Below, piece by piece: positions 3,983-9,325 of a DNA stretch of 9,325 nt (the first letter of the stretch is position 1; every line of letters starts with the position of its first letter). The notes below the pieces were generated by a model that searched no databases, was not told the origin of the DNA, and saw nothing but the letters and a program-made list of their open reading frames with translations. The stretch spans positions 1-9,325 of the forward strand of contig CAYLHF010000066.1 of assembly GCA_964383365.1 (NCBI GenBank), written 5' to 3'. The stretch is from CAYLHF01 sp964383365. Its GTDB lineage: Bacteria; Bacteroidota; Rhodothermia; Rhodothermales; UBA10348. The translations under genes were made by a program, and so were the position numbers.

Positions 3983-5227
3983 ATGGTGATACGCAAACTG
4001 CGTCTTCTCGTCATAATGACAGTGCTCGCGCTGCCGTGGTTCTTCTCCCCGGCACATGCACGCGTGGTGTTTCAGGACCATGCACCTGAGGCTGTGGTCG
4101 GAGATGAGCAGGAAGTTGGGAATGCTCATCGGGACGCATCCGGTGAAGAACACGGCGAAGAAGTCGAAAAACTCGATCCGGTGCATCACAATTCGGATGC
4201 GTACTATCTCGACTTCGAACCGTTCGGAAAAGCTGAACTTCCCCGCCTGTTTCTGGTCAGGGACGCTGAAGGTACCTTCGGTTTGAAGATCTTCTCATCG
4301 ACGAAATCCGCGCTTGACAGTGGGCTATTTGAAGCCGTAGCGGCCGAAGGAGAACATGGGACGTACCTCGACGCGGAGATCGAGGCTACGGAAGGCGCTC
4401 ATGTTCTGGTCGATTTTTCCATTACGCGGCATCTGGCGTTTGCGTGGTTGACCATGCTCATTGTCCTATTTGTTTTTCTGAGGTTGGCCGGAATGTACCG
4501 CCGGGGAATCGGTCGGGACACAGAGCCCCGTGGGCTATTCCAGAATATGATGGAGACGCTGGTGCTCTTCGTCCGGGATGAAATTGCGCGACCCAATATC
4601 GGACCCAGGGCGGATCGGTACGTACCGTACCTGTTAACGGCATTCTTTTTCATCCTTACCAGTAACCTGTTGGGCCTCATTCCCTTTGCCGCGACAGCCA
4701 CATCCAATCTGATGGTCACGGGAGTGCTGGCCATGTTCACGTTTTTCATCACGCAGATGGGCGGAACGAAGGATTACTGGAAACACATTTTCTGGCCTCC
4801 CGGCATCCCCACCATGGTCAAACCCATTCTGATGCCGGTCGAAGTCCTGGGCCTCTTTACCAAACCATTTGCGCTGGCCATTCGGCTTTTCGCCAACATG
4901 ACAGCGGGGCACCTGGTCATCCTGAGTCTGATCGGACTCATATTCGCGTTTACGAATCTGTTCGGTCCGGGCGCCGGCTACGGGGTTGCCCCTGTGAGCG
5001 TCGCCTTCGCCCTGTTTATTTACGTTCTCGAACTCCTGGTAGCATTTATCCAGGCGTACGTTTTTACGATGCTCTCAGCTCTCTTTATCGGAATGGCTGT
5101 CGTCGAGCACGAACATCATAATCATGACGTCCGGCACGAAGCCGCACCGGTTCCGGCTGATGCCGCTATCGTGGCGATTGGAGACGGAGTCGACACACCT
5201 GTCGAAGCGGAGCCGGTCGTCGCCTGA
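3983..5227 (+). CDS. atpB: F1Fo-ATP synthase subunit a
   Basis: Fo stator subunit that forms the two proton half-channels beside the c ring; 414 aa, much longer than the 271 aa of E. coli. Residues 1-26 are a signal peptide (LRLLVIMTVLALPWFF, then AHA before Arg27). A hydrophilic His/Glu-rich extension (about 27-147) would lie in the periplasm. The channel part (about 148-372) contains RADRYVPYLLTAFFFILTSN, GLIPFAATATSNL, and the essential stator arginine Arg301 in LAIRLFANMTAGH. His310 and Glu350 occupy the places of E. coli Glu219 and His245, a known reciprocal arrangement, and Gln357 is kept in IQAYVF. The C-terminus (373-414) is an unusual tail starting VVEHEHHNHDVRHE. The start is chosen because it gives the complete signal peptide; no Shine-Dalgarno is visible. 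atpE follows after 48 bp. Confidence 0.97.
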   Translation: MVIRKLRLLVIMTVLALPWFFSPAHARVVFQDHAPEAVVGDEQEVGNAHRDASGEEHGEEVEKLDPVHHNSDAYYLDFEPFGKAELPRLFLVRDAEGTFGLKIFSSTKSALDSGLFEAVAAEGEHGTYLDAEIEATEGAHVLVDFSITRHLAFAWLTMLIVLFVFLRLAGMYRRGIGRDTEPRGLFQNMMETLVLFVRDEIARPNIGPRADRYVPYLLTAFFFILTSNLLGLIPFAATATSNLMVTGVLAMFTFFITQMGGTKDYWKHIFWPPGIPTMVKPILMPVEVLGLFTKPFALAIRLFANMTAGHLVILSLIGLIFAFTNLFGPGAGYGVAPVSVAFALFIYVLELLVAFIQAYVFTMLSALFIGMAVVEHEHHNHDVRHEAAPVPADAAIVAIGDGVDTPVEAEPVVA

Positions 5228-5275
5228 TTTTTTTTCATCCCTACACGCAATCACAAAACGATTACAGACAATCCT
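5228..5275 (+). promoter_or_regulatory. T8 tract and A/C-rich leader before atpE
   Basis: Directly after the atpB stop come eight T residues (5228-5235), then a C/A-rich, G-poor stretch with no Shine-Dalgarno up to the atpE ATG. A 6-bp hairpin TCGACA-CACC-TGTCGA (5190-5205) lies in the end of atpB but 22 nt before the T-run, too far for an intrinsic terminator. An unstructured U/A-rich leader is what a highly translated c-subunit gene would need; atpE of E. coli has a comparable U/A-rich enhancer. The function here is inferred. Confidence 0.4.
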
Positions 5276-5503
5276 ATGGAACCATCAGCATTGGCATATC
5301 TCGGTGCAGGTCTTGGTGCAGGTCTCGTTGCTCTCGGCTGCGGCCTCGGCATCGGTCGTCTCGCAGGACCAGCAATGGAAGGCTCTGCCCGTCAGCCTGA
5401 GGCTGCCGGCGACATCCGGACATCCATGATTATCGCAGCAGCACTTATCGAAGGTGTATCCCTCTTCGGTCTGGTCATCTGCATCATCCTTGCGATCAAA
5501 TAG
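5276..5503 (+). CDS. atpE: F1Fo-ATP synthase subunit c
   Basis: Proteolipid of 75 aa that builds the rotating c ring. Two membrane hairpin helices are visible: helix 1 (about 5-34) with the tight-packing glycines GAGLGAG and GCGLGIG, and helix 2 (about 48-74). They are joined by the conserved polar loop ARQPE (38-42) that contacts gamma and epsilon. The ion-carrying carboxylate is Glu59 in LIEGVSLFGL. In Na+-type rings such as that of Ilyobacter a Gln in helix 1 and a Ser/Thr right after the Glu take part in binding; here those positions read Ile26 and Gly60, so H+ specificity is inferred. Length and start are typical. It lies between a and b, and needs far more copies than its neighbours, so its leader may boost translation. 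Confidence 0.97.
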   Translation: MEPSALAYLGAGLGAGLVALGCGLGIGRLAGPAMEGSARQPEAAGDIRTSMIIAAALIEGVSLFGLVICIILAIK

Positions 5504-5614
5504 GACGGAAATGATTCGATTTCGCCGGTCTGATTTCGGGACTCACCTGTTTCGAAATGGACTTTCGCGGAAGAAAACCAGTCCGACTGACGTGAACAGC
5601 AGGATTCGTAAACC
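5504..5614 (+). other. 111-bp gap between atpE and atpF
   Basis: No gene is seen. The only structure is a weak inverted repeat, GGACT (5559-5563) with AGTCC (5580-5584), 16-nt loop and no T-run. The gap may lower atpF expression relative to atpE through processing or weak initiation, but nothing specific supports this. Confidence 0.3.
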
Positions 5615-6118
5615 ATGGTATTAGCAGCAAACTTACTGGCGCCCAACGCGGGGCTCATCTTCTGGATGGCTCTCTCGTTTCTGGCTCTCCTCCTGATCCT
5701 GAGAAAATATGCATGGGGGCCGATCACGACCGCGATTCAGTCGCGCGAAGATCAGATCCGTGAGTCGATGGAGAGGGCGGAACGCGCTCTTGCAGAAGCA
5801 AAGGAGGTCCAGGCAGATAACACCCGCGCCCGTCGTGATGCGGAAGCCGACGCACAGAAACTCCTCCGGGAGGCTCGTGAAGAGGTGGAACGTCTGCGAA
5901 GCGACGAAGCCGATAAGACACGTACTCAGATCCAGCAGATGCAGGATCAGGCGCGTATCGATATCGAACGGGAGAAAGATTCTGCGCTGGACTCATTGAG
6001 GCAGGAAGTCGCGGATCTGGCGATCCGGGCTGCAGAGAAGATTCTCCGCGAAAACCTCGATGCAGATCGGCAGAAGAAAATCGTGGACGATTTTCTGGGC
6101 GAGATTTCCAGTAACTGA
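5615..6118 (+). CDS. atpF: F1Fo-ATP synthase subunit b
   Basis: Peripheral-stalk subunit of 167 aa that connects subunit a in the membrane to delta and alpha. One N-terminal membrane helix (about 11-29, LIFWMALSFLALLLILRKYA) is followed by the family hinge WGPITTAIQSREDQI. A long charged right-handed coiled-coil-type helix (about 43-145) is rich in Glu, Arg and Ala. The C-terminal delta-binding end is about 130-167 (LAIRAAEKILRENLDADRQ, then VDDFLGEI). A single b gene is present, with no b' copy, which suggests a homodimeric stalk as in E. coli. The ATG gives the normal length with the helix starting about 11 residues in. A weak CAGGA lies 14 nt before it. Confidence 0.96.
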   Translation: MVLAANLLAPNAGLIFWMALSFLALLLILRKYAWGPITTAIQSREDQIRESMERAERALAEAKEVQADNTRARRDAEADAQKLLREAREEVERLRSDEADKTRTQIQQMQDQARIDIEREKDSALDSLRQEVADLAIRAAEKILRENLDADRQKKIVDDFLGEISSN

Positions 6119-6178
6119 CACAATCGAGGAGTTTGCCTGGACGCGCAATCGTGTAGGTACTCCTTGGATTCTGAAATT

Positions 6179-6733
6179 ATGAGCGACAGCACGATTGCCC
6201 GGCGTTATGCCGGAGCACTCATCGAAGAGGCTCGGCGGGAAGGCGTGACCGATCAGGTTGACGCAGATATCGCGATTCTGGGCGAGAGTCTGGAGGCGTC
6301 GCGGGATCTAGTTCTCTTCTTCGGAAGCCCGGTGATTTCGCGGAAGCAAAAGTACAGCGCCGTGACGGCGCTCTTTGCCGAGCGGGTTCATCCGGTGACG
6401 CTGAAGTTTGTACACTTGCTCATCCGGAAACGGCGTGAGCAACTCATGCTGAGTGTGGTATCCTCGTATAATGATCTGCGAGATACGGAACTCGGCGTCG
6501 TGGAGGCGTCGGCCAGGGTGACACATCCGCTGGAAGAATCGGCCAAGATGAATCTGATCGCCTCCCTTGAGCGCATCTCGGGAAAACGCGTCCGATTGAA
6601 AACGGAGATTCAGCCCGATCTCATGGGCGGCATCGTCGTTCGTGTCGGTGACACGGTCTATGACGGAAGCGTTCTGAACCAGCTGAACGCGCTCAGAGAG
6701 CGACTGGAAAACGGATCCTACGAATCGAATTGA
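6179..6733 (+). CDS. atpH: F1Fo-ATP synthase subunit delta
   Basis: Delta (OSCP-like) subunit of 184 aa that caps the F1 head and ties it to the b stalk. The N-terminal helical domain (about 1-105) begins with the family signature STIARRYAGALIEEA and contains FFGSPVISRKQK and FVHLLIRKRREQLM. The C-terminal domain (about 106-184) holds EASARVTHPLEE and the hallmark DLMGGIVVRVGDTVYDGSV, then LNQLNALRERL. The ATG at 6179 is chosen because homologues start a few residues before IARRYA; an in-frame TTG at 6164 would add only five residues. It lies 60 bp after atpF. No Shine-Dalgarno is visible. A strong palindrome lies just after the stop codon. Confidence 0.96.
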   Translation: MSDSTIARRYAGALIEEARREGVTDQVDADIAILGESLEASRDLVLFFGSPVISRKQKYSAVTALFAERVHPVTLKFVHLLIRKRREQLMLSVVSSYNDLRDTELGVVEASARVTHPLEESAKMNLIASLERISGKRVRLKTEIQPDLMGGIVVRVGDTVYDGSVLNQLNALRERLENGSYESN

Positions 6734-6736
6734 TTA

Positions 6737-6753
6737 AAGAGGCCCGGCCTCTT
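6737..6753 (+). promoter_or_regulatory. perfect palindromic hairpin between atpH and atpA
   Basis: AAGAGGCC-C-GGCCTCTT is a perfect 8-bp dyad around one base, starting 3 bp after the atpH stop (7-bp stem with a 3-nt loop as RNA). The bases that follow (CAGACAGAG) are not T-rich, so it should not terminate transcription. A role as an mRNA stability or processing element setting the alpha level is inferred. Confidence 0.5.
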
Positions 6754-6770
6754 CAGACAGAGACATTCTC

Positions 6771-6777
6771 AGAAGGA
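6771..6777 (+). promoter_or_regulatory. Shine-Dalgarno-like site of atpA
   Basis: AGAAGGA lies 10 nt before the atpA ATG and is the clearest ribosome-binding site among the atp genes here, most of which have none. It supports the chosen start and suggests strong initiation for alpha, of which three copies are needed. Confidence 0.6.
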
Positions 6778-6787
6778 AATAAACAAG

Positions 6788-8380
<1,593 letters not shown>

Positions 8381-8402
8381 ACGGTAAAGCGTTTACGAAG
8401 CT

Positions 8403-9323
8403 ATGGCAAGTCTCAGAGACATCAGGGACCGAATCGGATCGGTCAAGAATACCCAGCAGGTTACCCGCGCCATGAAAATGGTCGCTGCAGCCAAGCTTCG
8501 TAAAGCGCAGGAGAATATTTTCAAGACACGGCCGTACGCGTATAAGATCGGACAGATCATCTCGCATTTGAAGAAGCAGCTTGACCCTGCGGCGCACCCG
8601 CTTTTTCACGTTCGCGAGGACGCTTCGAAAGTACTCCTCATCATCGTAACAGCCGACCGGGGACTTGCCGGTGCGTTCAATACGAATATCATCAAGGCCG
8701 CTGAGAACGAGATCGCCGATAAATACGAGTCTCAGCGTGCGTCTGGGGATCTGTATCTGATCTGTGTCGGTCGTAAGTCTCACGAGCATTTCGCCAAACG
8801 CGGGTATCAGTTGTTGGGTGATTTCCGGGGAGCGTTCGACCATGTATCGTTCGATACGGCGTCGGAAGTCATGGACATAGCCCGTGAAGGGTATCTGTCA
8901 GAGAAATGGGACGAAGTGTTCGTTCTCTACAATGAATTCAAGAATACCATATCCCAGAATCGAATCGTGGAGCCGGTATTGCCGATTCCAGCCGAGCAGT
9001 TCAAGACACCGGTCATGACACAGTCGGTCGAGGAGGAAGCTGCGATCAGGGAAGGCCTCGCGGTTGACTATCTATTCGAACCCGGTGCGGAGCGGATTCT
9101 TTACCACCTGGTTCCAAGTTACCTGAAATACAAGATGTGGCGAGTCCTTCTCGAGTCCAACGCCGCCGAACAGGGCGCGCGCATGGTGGCCATGGAGAGT
9201 GCGACGTCCAACGCCGATGAGCTACTCAAGGACCTCCAACTCAAATACAACCGCGCGCGCCAGGATGCGATCACCAAAGAGTTGATCGAAATCACGAGCG
9301 GTGCCGACGCCCTCGAAGCATAG
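8403..9323 (+). CDS. atpG: F1Fo-ATP synthase subunit gamma
   Basis: Central rotor shaft of 306 aa that turns within the alpha3-beta3 head and sits on the c ring; slightly longer than E. coli gamma (287 aa). The N-terminal helix shows the signature LRDIRDRIGSVKNTQQVTRA, then MKMVAAAKLRKAQ. The middle Rossmann-like domain contains LLIIVTADRGLAGAFNTNII and LICVGRK. The C-terminal helix ends RMVAMESATSNADELL and ARQDAITKELIEITSGADAL, the gamma hallmark. The extra length lies around residues 195-220 (PAEQFKTPVMTQSVEEEAA), in the globular region. The start fits the family (MASLRDIRDRI). The stop is 2 bp before the window end, so what follows is unknown; neither beta nor epsilon precedes it. Confidence 0.98.
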   Translation: MASLRDIRDRIGSVKNTQQVTRAMKMVAAAKLRKAQENIFKTRPYAYKIGQIISHLKKQLDPAAHPLFHVREDASKVLLIIVTADRGLAGAFNTNIIKAAENEIADKYESQRASGDLYLICVGRKSHEHFAKRGYQLLGDFRGAFDHVSFDTASEVMDIAREGYLSEKWDEVFVLYNEFKNTISQNRIVEPVLPIPAEQFKTPVMTQSVEEEAAIREGLAVDYLFEPGAERILYHLVPSYLKYKMWRVLLESNAAEQGARMVAMESATSNADELLKDLQLKYNRARQDAITKELIEITSGADALEA

Positions 9324-9325
9324 GA

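Noticed and set aside
5190..5235. Intrinsic terminator after atpB (hairpin 5190-5205 plus T8)
   Set aside because: The hairpin ends 22 nt before the T-run, so the geometry is wrong, and a stop here would separate atpE-atpG from their operon.
8384..8396. Small dyad GTAAA-GCG-TTTAC between atpA and atpG
   Set aside because: A 5-bp AT-rich arm with a 3-nt loop is too weak and too likely by chance.

Overview
The window is an ATP synthase locus from a bacterium that most resembles the Bacteroidota/Rhodothermota branch (FCB group). Four things point there. The alpha subunit carries the extended segment NDIPDSLKGHVKGGGSL before the conserved SLTALP block, a form I associate with Bacteroidota-type alpha subunits. 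Subunit a has a cleavable signal peptide and a long N-terminal extension. An M23 peptidase and a bactofilin sit directly upstream of atpZ. Most starts lack a good Shine-Dalgarno sequence. Base composition looks moderately GC-rich by eye. No species is claimed.

Left part, minus strand (1-1480): a PKD-repeat/OmpA-like outer-membrane lipoprotein (107-1045), and upstream of it rpsT for ribosomal protein S20 (1223-1477). rpsT has a recognisable promoter (1531-1560) and a hairpin/T-run terminator (1171-1200). The 177-bp gap between the two genes contains two further inverted repeats, which are candidate control sites for the lipoprotein gene. Positions 1-106 hold no gene I can support.

Middle, plus strand (1618-3183): a membrane-anchored M23/LytM peptidase with all zinc and catalytic residues, then a bactofilin. 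A 78-bp tandem array of a hexamer (13 units, 2566-2643) fills most of the 120-bp gap between them. This microsatellite is the most unusual element of the window. It is open in all three forward frames, and in one of them it would give the bactofilin an N-terminal (Thr-Ala)13 extension.

Right part, plus strand (3170-9323): F1Fo-ATP synthase genes in the order atpZ, a three-helix AtpI/AtpR-like gene, atpB (a), atpE (c), atpF (b), atpH (delta), atpA (alpha), atpG (gamma). atpZ overlaps the end of the bactofilin gene by 14 bp, so the wall-shape pair and the energy genes look like one transcription unit, at least in part. The c subunit lacks the polar residues of Na+-binding rotors, so a proton-driven enzyme is inferred. 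The genes for beta and epsilon (atpD, atpC) are not in the window. In many Bacteroidota they lie in a separate cluster, but the window stops 2 bp after atpG, so this cannot be judged here.

I see no defence system, CRISPR array, insertion sequence, tRNA or rRNA. No gene-free stretch exceeds 300 bp. The largest gaps are 1046-1222, 3470-3610, 1478-1617 (or to 1638), 2545-2664 and 5504-5614, each described below where something is visible.
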